NCBI RefSeq assembly: GCF_030159595.1
Contig: NZ_BSKJ01000009.1
Span: forward strand, 124,001 to 188,000
Source of the DNA: Pseudomonas putida
Lineage (GTDB): Bacteria; Pseudomonadota; Gammaproteobacteria; Pseudomonadales; Pseudomonadaceae
Length of the DNA: 64,000 bases
Reading direction: 5' to 3'
Position numbers and translations under genes: made by a program. This document shows positions 54,171 through 63,961 of the stretch, piece by piece. Position 1 is the first letter of the stretch. Every line of letters begins with the position of its first letter. Under the pieces are notes generated by a model. It saw only the letters and a list, made by a program, of their open reading frames with translations, was not told where the DNA came from and did not search any database.

Positions 54171-56615
54171 ATGTACAGCCCCCCCACCCCGCTCGTCGCT
54201 GCCATGCGTCCCCTGCTGCTCGGCATCACCCTTGCTGCCATCACGCCGTCGCTACTGGCAGCAGAAGCCAAGGCCGAGTTCAGCGCTGCCAGCGCTTTCG
54301 ATATTCCGGCCGGCCCCCTGGACAATGCGCTGGGGCAATTTGGCCAACAGGCCGGCGTGATGGTTGCCGTCGACTCGCAACTGTCGCAGGGGCTGCGCAC
54401 CGCAGGCCTGCAAGGTCACTACCAGGTGGCCCAGGCCTTGGCCCTGTTGCTTGAGGGCACCGGGTTACAAGCGGTGATGACCAGTGCCGGGCGTTATCGG
54501 CTAGTTGCACGCGCAGGTGATGCCAACGCGCTGGAACTCGACGCCACCAGCGTTCAGGCTGACAGCTATCGGGATGACCCTTTAGGCCCCGGTGACGGCT
54601 ACATCGCACGCCGCAGCACCACGGCCACCAAAACCGATAGCGCCTTTCTGGAAACGCCTCAGGCCGTCTCGGTGGTAACCCGCGAGCGCCTGGACGACAT
54701 GGGTGTGCAACGCCTGGATGAAGCCTTGCGCTACACCTCCGGCGTGCGCTCCGACTCCGGCGGCGCCAGCAACGCCGCAGATAACATCTTCCTGCGCGGC
54801 TATGCGGTGTCCTTAACCTACAAGGATGGCCTGCGCCTGCGCCCGCTGGGCTTTTTCGGCATGTTCGCCGAAGAACCCTACGGCCTGGAACGCGTGGAAG
54901 TGCTCAAAGGCCCATCCTCGATCCTGTATGGCCAAAGCGAGCCTGGCGGGCTGATCAATACAGTATCCAAGCGCCCCACCGATTACGCCCGCGGCGAGGT
55001 TGGCGTGTCATTCGGTAGCGACCACCGCCGGCAGTTGACCTTCGACAGCAGCGGCCCGTTGAGCGAAACGCTGAGCTACCGCCTGGTTGCCCTTGGGCGT
55101 GAGGCGGATGGCGTCTACGACCACACCGCTGACGACCGCACCTACGTCGCACCCAGCCTGACATGGAAGCCCAGCGATGCCACCAGCATGACCTTGCTGG
55201 CGGCCTACCAGAAAAACAAGGCACTGGCCCCCAGCAACATCCCTTGGGCGGCAGTGAACGGCAGCAGCCCCTATGGCCGGGTGCCAATGGAGCGCTTCAT
55301 TGGTGAGCCGTCGTTCGATTTCGAAGAGGTCGAAAGCAGCTCGCTGGGGTACGAGTTCCGGCATGATTTCGACGAAGTCTGGACCTTCCGCCAAAACGTC
55401 CGGTACAGCACCTACGACAACCAGGAAAACTACCTGGCCAGGGTCAGTGGCCTGGTCACTGGCAGCGATGGCGCCCCCAACGCCTCGATCAACCGCAATT
55501 ACCAGCTCCGCCACGCCTACGGTGACCACCTGGCGCTGGACAACCAGCTGCAGGCCCGCTTCGCGACAGGGCCGGTCGAACACACCGCACTGGCCGGCGT
55601 CGATTACAGCTGGAGCAAGTCGACACGCAACGAAAAATGGGGTGATGCCACACCGATCAATGTCTTCGACCCGGCCTATGGCGCACCGGTGGACACCTCG
55701 GCCTACACCGCCTGGGTCAATACCCGGCAACGCACCACCCAGTTGGGTTACTACTTCCAGGACCAGCTGAAGTACCAGCAATGGGTGCTGACCCTGGGCG
55801 GGCGCCAGGACCACGCCAGAACCCGTACCACCGACCGCTGGACAGGCCAGGAAACCGCCGACCAGGACTGGGATGCCTTCACGGGCCGGGCAGGCCTGGT
55901 CTACCTGTTCGACAACGGCCTGGCACCGTATATCAGCTACGCCGAGTCATTCAACCCCGTCGGCGGCAGCACCTCGCCAGCCAGGGGCAGCAAGCCGTTC
56001 GACCCGGAAACCGCCAAGCAGTACGAAGTGGGCGTGCGCTACCAGCCGCCTGGAAGCGACACGCAAGTCACCCTGTCGGTCTATGACCTGCGCAAGCAGA
56101 ACGCGACCACGACTGACCCGCAGAACACCAGCTACAGCATCCAGACCGGCGAAACCCGTTCACGCGGTGTCGAGCTGGAAGCCATTACCACTGTCGCCCA
56201 ACAGCTCAAGCTGACCGGTTCGCTGTCTTACAGCGACGTTGAGATCACCAAGAGCAATGCCGGCGACGAAGGCAAGCACCCGTACAAAGTGCCCGCTCGG
56301 CTGGCCTCGGTGTGGGCTGACTACAGCGTGCCGTTCGACCCACTTCAGGGCTTGAGCATTGGCGTAGGCGCGCGCTACACCGGGTTCAGCTATGGCGACA
56401 GCATGAATACCTTCAAGGTGCCCGCTTACACGCTCTACGATGCCGCCGTGCGTTATGACCTGGGGCACCTCGATGCCAGCCTGCAAGGCGTCAAGGCCAG
56501 CGTGAACCTGAAGAACATCACCGACAAGTACTATGTTGCATCATGCTTCTTCGCCCTGGCCTGCAACATGGGTGAGGGGCGTACTGTCGTGGCCGAGGTG
56601 AGCTACAACTGGTAG
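54171..56615 (+). CDS. TonB-dependent siderophore receptor with signalling domain
   Basis: An 814-residue outer-membrane transducer: signal peptide (to AAEA, about residue 30), STN signalling domain (about 40-115, FDIPAGPLDNALGQFGQQAGVMVAVD), plug (about 150-260, ETPQAVSVVTRERLDDMGVQRLDEAL; RVEVLKGPSSILYGQSEPGG), and a 22-strand barrel ending in Trp. The Cys pair near the C-terminus (YYVASCFFALACNMGEGR) is typical of FhuA/FoxA/FiuA receptors for ferrichrome or ferrioxamine. With fecI and fecR it forms a cell-surface signalling operon. The start follows AAGGA; MRPLLLG, 11 codons later, is an alternative. Confidence 0.9.
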   Translation: MYSPPTPLVAAMRPLLLGITLAAITPSLLAAEAKAEFSAASAFDIPAGPLDNALGQFGQQAGVMVAVDSQLSQGLRTAGLQGHYQVAQALALLLEGTGLQAVMTSAGRYRLVARAGDANALELDATSVQADSYRDDPLGPGDGYIARRSTTATKTDSAFLETPQAVSVVTRERLDDMGVQRLDEALRYTSGVRSDSGGASNAADNIFLRGYAVSLTYKDGLRLRPLGFFGMFAEEPYGLERVEVLKGPSSILYGQSEPGGLINTVSKRPTDYARGEVGVSFGSDHRRQLTFDSSGPLSETLSYRLVALGREADGVYDHTADDRTYVAPSLTWKPSDATSMTLLAAYQKNKALAPSNIPWAAVNGSSPYGRVPMERFIGEPSFDFEEVESSSLGYEFRHDFDEVWTFRQNVRYSTYDNQENYLARVSGLVTGSDGAPNASINRNYQLRHAYGDHLALDNQLQARFATGPVEHTALAGVDYSWSKSTRNEKWGDATPINVFDPAYGAPVDTSAYTAWVNTRQRTTQLGYYFQDQLKYQQWVLTLGGRQDHARTRTTDRWTGQETADQDWDAFTGRAGLVYLFDNGLAPYISYAESFNPVGGSTSPARGSKPFDPETAKQYEVGVRYQPPGSDTQVTLSVYDLRKQNATTTDPQNTSYSIQTGETRSRGVELEAITTVAQQLKLTGSLSYSDVEITKSNAGDEGKHPYKVPARLASVWADYSVPFDPLQGLSIGVGARYTGFSYGDSMNTFKVPAYTLYDAAVRYDLGHLDASLQGVKASVNLKNITDKYYVASCFFALACNMGEGRTVVAEVSYNW

Positions 56616-56649
56616 ACTGCGCGGCGTTATTACCTAAGAGGATTGTTTC

Positions 56650-56994
56650 ATGGCCACAAACCGCTCCCGTCGTCTGCGCAAGAAGCTGTGTGTCGACGAG
56701 TTTCAGGAATTGGGCTTCGAGCTGAACCTGGAATTCAAGGAAGATCTGGATGACCAGGCAATCGATGCTTTCCTCGATGCGTTCCTGGAAGAAGCCATGG
56801 ACGCCAACGGCCTGGACTATGTAGGCGGTGACGATTTCGGCCTGGTGTGCTCGGTCAAACGCGGTTCGGTCAGCGAAGAACAGCGCGCCGCCGTAGAAGC
56901 CTGGCTCAAGGGCCGCAGCGAACTGACCAAAATCGAAGTCAGCCCGCTGCTGGACGCCTGGTACCCGGAAAAGCCGATCAACAAGGCTGAGTGA
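56650..56994 (+). CDS. yggL: YggL-family (DUF469) ribosome-associated protein
   Basis: A 114-residue protein, MATNRSRRLRKKLCVDEFQELGFELNLEFKE..., with the basic start and acidic middle typical of YggL. In Pseudomonas YggL has been reported to bind the 50S subunit. It has its own ribosome site (AAGAGGA) and terminator. Confidence 0.93.
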   Translation: MATNRSRRLRKKLCVDEFQELGFELNLEFKEDLDDQAIDAFLDAFLEEAMDANGLDYVGGDDFGLVCSVKRGSVSEEQRAAVEAWLKGRSELTKIEVSPLLDAWYPEKPINKAE

Positions 56995-57015
56995 TACTTG
57001 CCTGTTTGATCGCTG

Positions 57016-57045
57016 AAAAGGCCACCCTCAGGGGTGGCCTTTTTT
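57016..57045 (+). terminator. Intrinsic terminator after yggL
   Basis: GGCCACCC and GGGTGGCC form an 8-bp stem with a 4-nt loop, flanked by AAAA and followed by six T. Confidence 0.93.
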
Positions 57046-57195
57046 ATTGCCGGTACGTTTTATCCGCTGTGCTTTTCCGTCGAACGTGGCACATCATCGC
57101 TGCGCTTGGGGCATAATGCGTACTCTTTCGTCCTGGGGCCATCATCTCTTACAGCCCCAATGCCCTTTTCCCTCGCTGCAGGGTATTTATTCATT

Positions 57196-58653
57196 ATGAT
57201 CAAAACGCTTCGTCCCCTCGTTCTTGCCGGCCTGCTGTTGCCACTTGCCTTGCCCAGCCACGCCGCCGCCGTCAATACCACCCTGCCTGCCAAAGTGCAG
57301 CAGGCGCTCAAGGCCAACAAGCTGCAAGACACCGCACTGTCGCTGGTGATGCTGCCGCTGGACGGCCCCGGCACACCCACCGTGTTCAATGCCGATGTTT
57401 CGGTAAACCCGGCCTCGACGATGAAACTGGTCACTACCTATGCCGCCCTCGAACTGCTTGGCCCCACCTTCCAGTGGAAAACCGAGTTCTACACCGACGG
57501 TACCCTGAGCAACGGCGTGCTCAACGGCAACCTGTACCTCAAGGGGGGTGGCGACCCGAAACTGAATATGGAAAAGCTCTGGCTGCTGATGCGTGACCTG
57601 CGCGCCAATGGCGTGCGCACCATCACAGGAGACCTGGTGCTGGACCGCAGCCACTTCGTGCAGCCCAACCTGCCGCAGTTCAACGATGACGGTGGCGATG
57701 AGAACAAGCCATTCCTGGTCAAGCCAGACTCGCTGCTGGTCAACCTCAAGGCCCTGCGCTTCGTGGCCCGCAACGATGGTGGCAAGGTCACCATCGCCGT
57801 CGAGCCACCGATTGCCAGTATCCGCATCGACAATCAGGTCAAGGCTGTGGCCTCCAAGCAGTGCACAGGCGATGTGCGCTACAACCCGGTGCCTCAGGCC
57901 GATGGCATCAGCGTAACCGTCAGCGGCCAACTGGGTGACGGCTGCAACTCGCAGACCTACCTGTCGCTGCTCGACCACCCGACCTACGCCGCCGGTGCCG
58001 TGCGCGCGATCTGGAACGAGCTGGGTGGCAACATCCAGGGTAGCGACCGCATCGAGAACGTGCCCAAGGGTGCACGCCTGCTGGCCCGCGCCTTCTCGCC
58101 AGACCTGGTGGAAGTGATCCGCGACATCAACAAGTACAGCAACAACACCATGGCCCAGCAGTTATTCCTGAGCCTTGGCGCACAGTTCCGCACCGATGCC
58201 GACGGCGACGACGCCCGTGCCGCACAACGTGTGGTGCGCCAGTGGCTGGCGAAAAAGGGCATTACCGCGCCGCACCTGGTCATGGAGAACGGCTCTGGCC
58301 TGTCGCGTGCCGAGCGGGTCAGCACCCGGGAAATGGCCGAGATGCTGCAGGCTGCCTGGAAGAGCCCTTACGCTGCCGAATTCATGAGCTCGATGCCGCT
58401 GGTGGGCATGGACGGCACCATGCGCAAGCGCCTCAAACGCACCGCCATGACGGGTGAAGGGCACATCAAGACCGGCACGCTGAACACCGTGCGGGCAATT
58501 GCCGGCTTCAGCCGTGACAGCAACGGCCATACCTGGGCGGTGGCAGCGATTCTCAACGACCCGAAACCGTGGGGCGCTTCGCAGGTGCTCGACCAGGTGC
58601 TGCTCGACCTCTATCGCCAGCCGAAGCTGGCTGGCAGCACCGCAGCCAACTGA
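57196..58653 (+). CDS. dacB: D-alanyl-D-alanine carboxypeptidase/endopeptidase PBP4
   Basis: A 485-residue periplasmic S13 penicillin-binding protein with a signal peptide (MIKTLRPLVLAGLLLPLALPSHAAA). Catalytic motifs are S74-T-M-K77, SNN (KYSNNTMAQ) and KTG (HIKTGTLN), with the PBP4 insert domain between the first two. It trims or cross-link-cleaves peptidoglycan, and loss of PBP4 induces AmpC in P. aeruginosa. The ATG at 57196 starts the signal peptide; the longer upstream frame begins within the yggL terminator. Confidence 0.95.
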   Translation: MIKTLRPLVLAGLLLPLALPSHAAAVNTTLPAKVQQALKANKLQDTALSLVMLPLDGPGTPTVFNADVSVNPASTMKLVTTYAALELLGPTFQWKTEFYTDGTLSNGVLNGNLYLKGGGDPKLNMEKLWLLMRDLRANGVRTITGDLVLDRSHFVQPNLPQFNDDGGDENKPFLVKPDSLLVNLKALRFVARNDGGKVTIAVEPPIASIRIDNQVKAVASKQCTGDVRYNPVPQADGISVTVSGQLGDGCNSQTYLSLLDHPTYAAGAVRAIWNELGGNIQGSDRIENVPKGARLLARAFSPDLVEVIRDINKYSNNTMAQQLFLSLGAQFRTDADGDDARAAQRVVRQWLAKKGITAPHLVMENGSGLSRAERVSTREMAEMLQAAWKSPYAAEFMSSMPLVGMDGTMRKRLKRTAMTGEGHIKTGTLNTVRAIAGFSRDSNGHTWAVAAILNDPKPWGASQVLDQVLLDLYRQPKLAGSTAAN

Positions 58654-58667
58654 TGGGTTAGGCAGTC

Positions 58668-58703
58668 CCGGCCCTTTCGCGGCTTCAGCCGTGAAAGGGC
58701 CGG
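58668..58703. repeat. REP palindrome
   Basis: CCGGCCCTTTC and GAAAGGGCCGG form an 11-bp stem between convergent dacB and the diguanylate cyclase gene; it is close to the copy at 15300-15335. Confidence 0.75.
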
Positions 58704-58722
58704 TGATGACAACCGATGGCCG

Positions 58723-61113
58723 TCAGGCAGACTCCCCTTCCACCCTGTCCCGCCCGGCCTGTTTGGCCGCATACACCCCAGCATCCGCCCGCAACAGCAA
58801 GGCATCGGCCCCCTCACCCTGCCGCCACCCCGCCACACCAAAACTGGCCGTCACCTTGCCCACGCCGTCCACCGGTACATTGCGCAGCCCATGCCACAAC
58901 TCCAGCGCCAGGAGCCGCGCCTGCTCGGCATCACTGCCCGGGCACAGCACCATGAACTCCTCTCCGCCTAGCCGGCAGAACACATCCGTACGCCGTAAAC
59001 GTTGGCCGATACGCTGGCACAGGCTGCGCAGCACACGGTCGCCGACGGCATGGCCAAAGTGATCGTTGATACGCTTGAAATGATCGATGTCGAGCATGAT
59101 CACTGCCAGCGCCAAGCCATCGCGTTGGGCCCGTTCCAGTTCGACCTTGAGCCGCTCCTGGAAATAACGGCGGTTATGGATACCGGTCAGCGAATCGGTT
59201 ACCGACAGCGCACGCAACTCTTCCTCCACACCCTTGAGGTCGGAAATGTCCGTCAGATAGCCGTGCCACAGGGTACAGCCCTGCTCGCCCACCTCCGGCG
59301 TCGCCTCGCCACGCACCCAGCGCAATCCGGCCCTTGGCAGGCAGACCCGGTACTCTTCACGCCAGGGTGACAGGTGTTCGGCCGAGTAGCGCACCGAACG
59401 GCGCACGCGTTCCAGGTCATCGGGGTGAATACGCTCGAACACTGCCGTGGCATCCTCACGCAGCTGCTGCAAGTCGACTTCGTAGATGTCATACAGGCCC
59501 ATGCTGGCATACGGGAAGCAGGAGTGGCCATCGGCATCCAGGCGATACTGATAGATACCGCCCGGCACCTCGGCGCTGAGTTTTTCCAGCAGCCGGTCGC
59601 GCGCCGCCAGCGCCTCGTGTACCCGACGCCGCTCGGTGACATCGATGCAGATGGCCAGGTAGCCAACCCACAGGCCCTGTTCGTCGAGCATGGCGGTGAC
59701 CAGCATGTTGGCCACCAACTGGCTGCCGTCGGCACGCAACAAGGTCCACTCACCCGGCTCGGCGCCTCGCTCGTGCACCGTTTCTGCAAACAGCGCCTGG
59801 CCACCGGCGATATGCCGGCCAAAGCGCAGGCTCAGCGCATGGGCACGCAGGCTTAATTCGTCCGGCAACACCAAGTCCTCCAGACGCAGCTGGCCGATAG
59901 CCTCAACGGCCGGGTAACCGAGCATACGCTCGGCACCGGCGTTGAAGGTGCTGACCTCACCCTTGAGGTTGGTGGCGATGATGGCAACCTGGGTCGCGGC
60001 CTCCAATACGCTGCGCAGCTGGTTGTGGGTGCCTCGCAAGGACTGCTCGCTGACCCGCAACTCGGCGGTGCGCTGCTCGACCAGGGCCAAGGCACGCTGG
60101 CGCTGGCTGAACAGGCTGTAGAGCAAGGCACTGAGCAACAAGCTCAATAACCCACCCAGCAACCCCACCGCCAGCACCGCCGATGAGCGGTTGGCCCGTA
60201 CAAAGGCCAAGCTCGGGAGGATGCTCAGCTGGAAATGGTGATCGGCCAGGTGCAACAGTTGGTTGCTGCTCAACGACAAAGGCGCGACCTGGTTCTGCGA
60301 GTCGAACAACACTTGCGGCCCTTGCACCCCGGACGGGTCAACGATACGCACCACCAGGTTGTCATCCGGCGCCACTGGCCGCCCATCGCTGACCATCTCG
60401 CGCATGCTCAACAAGGCCACGACATAGCCCGCTGCTGCACCCTGCGGGTTGGCATCGGAAAACACCGGCGCCACCAGCAGCAAGCCACGCGCATACGAAG
60501 GGATATCGTACATGGCCAAGGGTTCGGAAACCGCCATGCTGCCGGGCCCGAGCGCCCGCGCCAAGGCGGCCTGGGGCTCACCCTGCCCGGCAAGATCCAG
60601 CCCATGGGGCAGCCCGGGCATTTCACCAGACTGGGTATACAACACAGGGAAGTAATGGTCGCGCAGCGGTGAGGGACGCCACTGGCCTTGTGCATCCTGG
60701 TCACGGATCACATAGCCCGGGCCTGAATGCGCACGGGCATGTTCCTCGAACTCGGCGCGTTGCGCGGCTTCGACCCGCGGCGCCCAAGCGTAGGCCAGGG
60801 TGCGTTGCAGCAATGGGCGGGCGTAACCGTCAAATTCGTGTGGGGTGACTTCGTTGGAAAAGCTGAAGAAGCGCCGCAGCCCGTCCAGGCGCTGCTGCTG
60901 TTCATCAAACCGCTCGGCAATACGGCTGAAGCGTTCGCTGGCCAACAACTCGAAGCGCTGGCGCAATTGCTGCTTGTAGAACGTCTGCGCGGCAAGGACC
61001 AGGGCGACCGTCAACAGGCCGCCCGCCACCAAAGCCACCAGCGCCACCGCCCAGGCGGACACCGCTTCCGAGCACAGGCCAAATAACCGTGCACGCACGC
61101 CACACTTTGACAT
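58723..61113 (-). CDS. CHASE-PAS-PAS-GGDEF diguanylate cyclase
   Basis: A 796-residue membrane c-di-GMP synthase. TM1 at about 22-44, a periplasmic CHASE-type sensor (about 80-290), TM2 at about 312-335, then a coiled stretch, two PAS domains (about 365-490 and 510-630) and a GGDEF domain whose active site reads GGEEF (CRLGGEEFMVL), with DSLTGIHNRRYF and D in MLDIDHFKRIND intact. It is probably catalytically active. No RxxD inhibition site is evident before GGEEF. There is no EAL domain. Confidence 0.9.
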   Translation of the reverse strand: MSKCGVRARLFGLCSEAVSAWAVALVALVAGGLLTVALVLAAQTFYKQQLRQRFELLASERFSRIAERFDEQQQRLDGLRRFFSFSNEVTPHEFDGYARPLLQRTLAYAWAPRVEAAQRAEFEEHARAHSGPGYVIRDQDAQGQWRPSPLRDHYFPVLYTQSGEMPGLPHGLDLAGQGEPQAALARALGPGSMAVSEPLAMYDIPSYARGLLLVAPVFSDANPQGAAAGYVVALLSMREMVSDGRPVAPDDNLVVRIVDPSGVQGPQVLFDSQNQVAPLSLSSNQLLHLADHHFQLSILPSLAFVRANRSSAVLAVGLLGGLLSLLLSALLYSLFSQRQRALALVEQRTAELRVSEQSLRGTHNQLRSVLEAATQVAIIATNLKGEVSTFNAGAERMLGYPAVEAIGQLRLEDLVLPDELSLRAHALSLRFGRHIAGGQALFAETVHERGAEPGEWTLLRADGSQLVANMLVTAMLDEQGLWVGYLAICIDVTERRRVHEALAARDRLLEKLSAEVPGGIYQYRLDADGHSCFPYASMGLYDIYEVDLQQLREDATAVFERIHPDDLERVRRSVRYSAEHLSPWREEYRVCLPRAGLRWVRGEATPEVGEQGCTLWHGYLTDISDLKGVEEELRALSVTDSLTGIHNRRYFQERLKVELERAQRDGLALAVIMLDIDHFKRINDHFGHAVGDRVLRSLCQRIGQRLRRTDVFCRLGGEEFMVLCPGSDAEQARLLALELWHGLRNVPVDGVGKVTASFGVAGWRQGEGADALLLRADAGVYAAKQAGRDRVEGESA

Positions 61114-61207
61114 ACACCCATCTCGTCACGTCAGCGTCCTGCGGATTATCTTGCCCTGCCCAAATTTATAGCTATTGGCCATTAGCCGCGCAATGTACCT
61201 CGTCGGC

Positions 61208-63400
61208 TCAACGCAATTGCAGGCGCCAGGCGCGGTGGATCCGGTTGTTGCGGGCAAAGTCCGGGTCCAGCGTCTGGGCAGTGATTTCCTCCACGGCGTA
61301 GCGCGCCATCAGGTGCTCGTCCAGCTGGAACTTGCGGAAGTTGTTGGAGAAGTACAGCACGCCGCCCGGCGCCAGGCGGGCCATGGCCAGGTCCAGCAGT
61401 TGAACGTGGTCACGCTGCACATCGAACACGCCTTCCATGCGCTTGGAGTTGGAGAAGGTTGGCGGGTCGATGAAGATCAGGTCATAGCTGTCGCGGTTGC
61501 CTTCCAGCCAGGCCATCACATCGCTCTGCTCCAGGCGGTTGCGCTCGGAGTAGCCATTGAGCGCCAGGTTGCGCCGCGCCCAGTCCAGGTAGGTTTTCGA
61601 CAGGTCGACGCTGGTGGTGCTGCGCGCACCGCCCTTGGCCGCGTGCACAGTCGCCGTGGCGGTGTAGCAGAACAGGTTGAGGAAGCGCTTGCCGGCAGCC
61701 TCGCGCTGGATGCGCATGCGCATCGGGCGATGGTCGAGGAACAGCCCGGTGTCGAGGTAGTCGGTGAGGTTGACCAGCAGCTTGACGCCACCTTCGTTCA
61801 CCTCCTGGAAGCGGCCCTCGGTCGCCTGGCGCTCGTACTGACGCGTGCCGCTCTGGCGCTCGCGGCGCTTGAGCACTACGCGCTGCGGCGAAATGCCCAG
61901 CGCCTGCGGAATGGCCGCCAGCGCATCGAGCAGGCGCGCCTGGGCCTTGTCCGGGTCGATCGAACGAGGCGCGGCATACTCCTGCACATGCACCCAGTCA
62001 TGGTACAGGTCGACAGCCAAGGCGTACTCGGGCATGTCGGCGTCGTACAGGCGGTAGCAGTCGACCTGTTCACGGCGGGCCCATTTGCCCAACTGTTTGA
62101 GGTTCTTCTGCAAACGGTTGGCAAACATCTGCGCTCCTTCCGACAGCCGCGCCGGCTCGCTGGCCTGCGGCGCCTGCTGGCGGACTTCGGTGCCTTCAGC
62201 CTGAGCCTCGCGGCGCTCGCCCGTGACGAACTGGTCAGGCAGCACCTTGAACAGCAGCAGCTTGCACGGCAAGGCGCCGTTCCAGAACGCGTACTGTTTG
62301 TGGCTGCGGATACCCATGCGCTTGCCCAACTGCGGCGCGCCGGTGAACACGGCCGCCTCCCAGCCCATGCAGGCCTGACGTAGGCGTTCGCCCAGGTTCT
62401 GATAGAGGTACAGCAGGCTGGCTTCGTCACCCAGGCGCTCGCCATAGGGCGGGTTACTGATGACCAGGCCTTTCTGATTCTGGTCCGGGCGTGGCTCGAA
62501 GGTGCTGACTTCACCCTGGTAGATCTTCACCCACTCGCTCAGGCCAGCACGTTCGACGTTGTTGCGGCCCGGCTGGATCAGCCGTGGGTCGGCCTCGTAG
62601 CCGCGGATCCACAGGGGGGGCTTGGCCAGGCCGGCCTGCGCCCGCGCCTGCGCCTCGTCGTGCACCTTGCGCCACAGCGCTGGCACATGGCCGAGCCAGG
62701 CAGTGAACCCCCAACGCTCACGCTTGAGGTTAGGCGCGATATCGGCAGCGATCATCGCAGCTTCGACCAGGAAGGTGCCCACACCGCACATCGGGTCGGC
62801 CAGTGCACCACCTTCGGCGGCGATGCGCGGCCAGCCGGAGCGGATCAGCACGGCTGCCGCCAGGTTTTCTTTCAGGGGCGCAGCGCCTTGCTGCAGGCGG
62901 TAGCCACGCTGGTGCAGGCTGTGGCCGGACAGGTCGAGGGAGAGAATGGCCTCGCCACGGTCCAGGCGCAGGTGCACACGCACGTCGGGGTCGATCTTTT
63001 CCACCGACGGGCGCAGGCCTTCGCGGTTGCGCAACTTGTCGACGATCGCATCCTTGACCTTCAGCGCACCGAAGTGGGTATTGTCGATGCCCGAGCCATG
63101 GCCACTGAACTCCACCGCCAGGGTGCCATCGGCTGCCAGGTGGTCGGCCCAGTCGACTGCATGCACGCCGTCGTAAAGGTCGTCGGCGTTCTTCATGGAG
63201 AAGCGCTTGAGCACCAGCAACACCCGGTTGGCCAAGCGTGACCAGACACACAGGCGGTAGGCGGTTTCCATGTCGGCGGTGCCGCGAATGGCCGAGGTGT
63301 GCTCACGCACTTCGTCCAGGCCAAGGCCTTTGGCCTCTTCGGCAAGCAGGCCTTCAAGGCCTTTGGGGCAGGTGAGGTAAAGTTCGAAACGGTCCGACAT
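61208..63400 (-). CDS. rlmKL: Bifunctional 23S rRNA methyltransferase RlmKL
   Basis: A 730-residue fusion enzyme making m2G2445 (RlmL half) and m7G2069 (RlmK half). THUMP domain at about 45-155, RlmL methyltransferase with DPMCGVGTFLVEAAMIA and NPPYGERLG, then the RlmK half with NLFCYTATATVHAA and IDPPTFSNSKRM. The start at MSDRFELYLTC follows the family; the upstream frame crosses the intergenic region. Confidence 0.95.
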   Translation of the reverse strand: MSDRFELYLTCPKGLEGLLAEEAKGLGLDEVREHTSAIRGTADMETAYRLCVWSRLANRVLLVLKRFSMKNADDLYDGVHAVDWADHLAADGTLAVEFSGHGSGIDNTHFGALKVKDAIVDKLRNREGLRPSVEKIDPDVRVHLRLDRGEAILSLDLSGHSLHQRGYRLQQGAAPLKENLAAAVLIRSGWPRIAAEGGALADPMCGVGTFLVEAAMIAADIAPNLKRERWGFTAWLGHVPALWRKVHDEAQARAQAGLAKPPLWIRGYEADPRLIQPGRNNVERAGLSEWVKIYQGEVSTFEPRPDQNQKGLVISNPPYGERLGDEASLLYLYQNLGERLRQACMGWEAAVFTGAPQLGKRMGIRSHKQYAFWNGALPCKLLLFKVLPDQFVTGERREAQAEGTEVRQQAPQASEPARLSEGAQMFANRLQKNLKQLGKWARREQVDCYRLYDADMPEYALAVDLYHDWVHVQEYAAPRSIDPDKAQARLLDALAAIPQALGISPQRVVLKRRERQSGTRQYERQATEGRFQEVNEGGVKLLVNLTDYLDTGLFLDHRPMRMRIQREAAGKRFLNLFCYTATATVHAAKGGARSTTSVDLSKTYLDWARRNLALNGYSERNRLEQSDVMAWLEGNRDSYDLIFIDPPTFSNSKRMEGVFDVQRDHVQLLDLAMARLAPGGVLYFSNNFRKFQLDEHLMARYAVEEITAQTLDPDFARNNRIHRAWRLQLR

Positions 63401-63829
63401 GTGTATTCCAGAGCCTTGGGCTATTTGACTGACGAGGCGACGCATCACCCCGCGATGTTTGCCCGCATGCCTTTCCAGCAGGCGTGCGGGTGGCCCTTCC
63501 AGGCACATGAGCATGCTGCGAAAGGCCGGGCCGCCCGACCGATCTGCGCTCGGCCGGGTGGCAAAGACAGCTTAGATCATCAGGCAGTATGAAAAATTCT
63601 GGCGATATACGGGCCGATGTGACCCTTCGTCGCATTTCAAATTACTTCTGTCATCCGAAAGCAACGCTGGCGAAATGACGTCAATGTTCAGCAAACCCCG
63701 ATCATAGCGGGCTTAACGCCAAATAAGGTTGAGTCGCATTTATTTACTTATCCCCTCACCTTAGGAAACGTTACGTGCTTATGACAAATCGATCATTCAC
63801 ACCGTGACTCGCATTCGTTAGAACTGGTC
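63401..63829. other. Intergenic region upstream of rlmKL and rmf
   Basis: No gene is seen. It becomes AT-rich after about 63590 and should contain the divergent promoters of rlmKL and rmf. No operator was recognised. Confidence 0.4.
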
Positions 63830-63961
63830 TCAGGCCGCTTCGCAACGAGGCGGCACCTTCAGCTCGCCACGCCGGCAGCGAGCGCAAACCGGCAGAAAGA
63901 CTCTGCCCGGCCTCGGAGAGGCCGACGGGACATTACAGTCAACAAGTGAGGGCAACACCCT
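63830..63961 (+). ncRNA. Structured leader of rmf (rmf RNA motif)
   Basis: The leader has consecutive hairpins: GCCGC/GCGGC (63834-63854), a GCCGGC...GCCGG-type pairing near 63870-63893, and CGGCCTC/GAGGCCG (63908-63924) extended by CCC/GGG. It ends at a GTGAGGG ribosome site. A conserved rmf 5'-UTR RNA motif confined to Pseudomonas has been described from comparative genomics; the boundaries given here are mine. Confidence 0.55.

Noticed and set aside
57034..57195. Longer N-terminus for dacB
   Set aside because: It would start inside the yggL terminator, and the signal peptide begins at the ATG at 57196.
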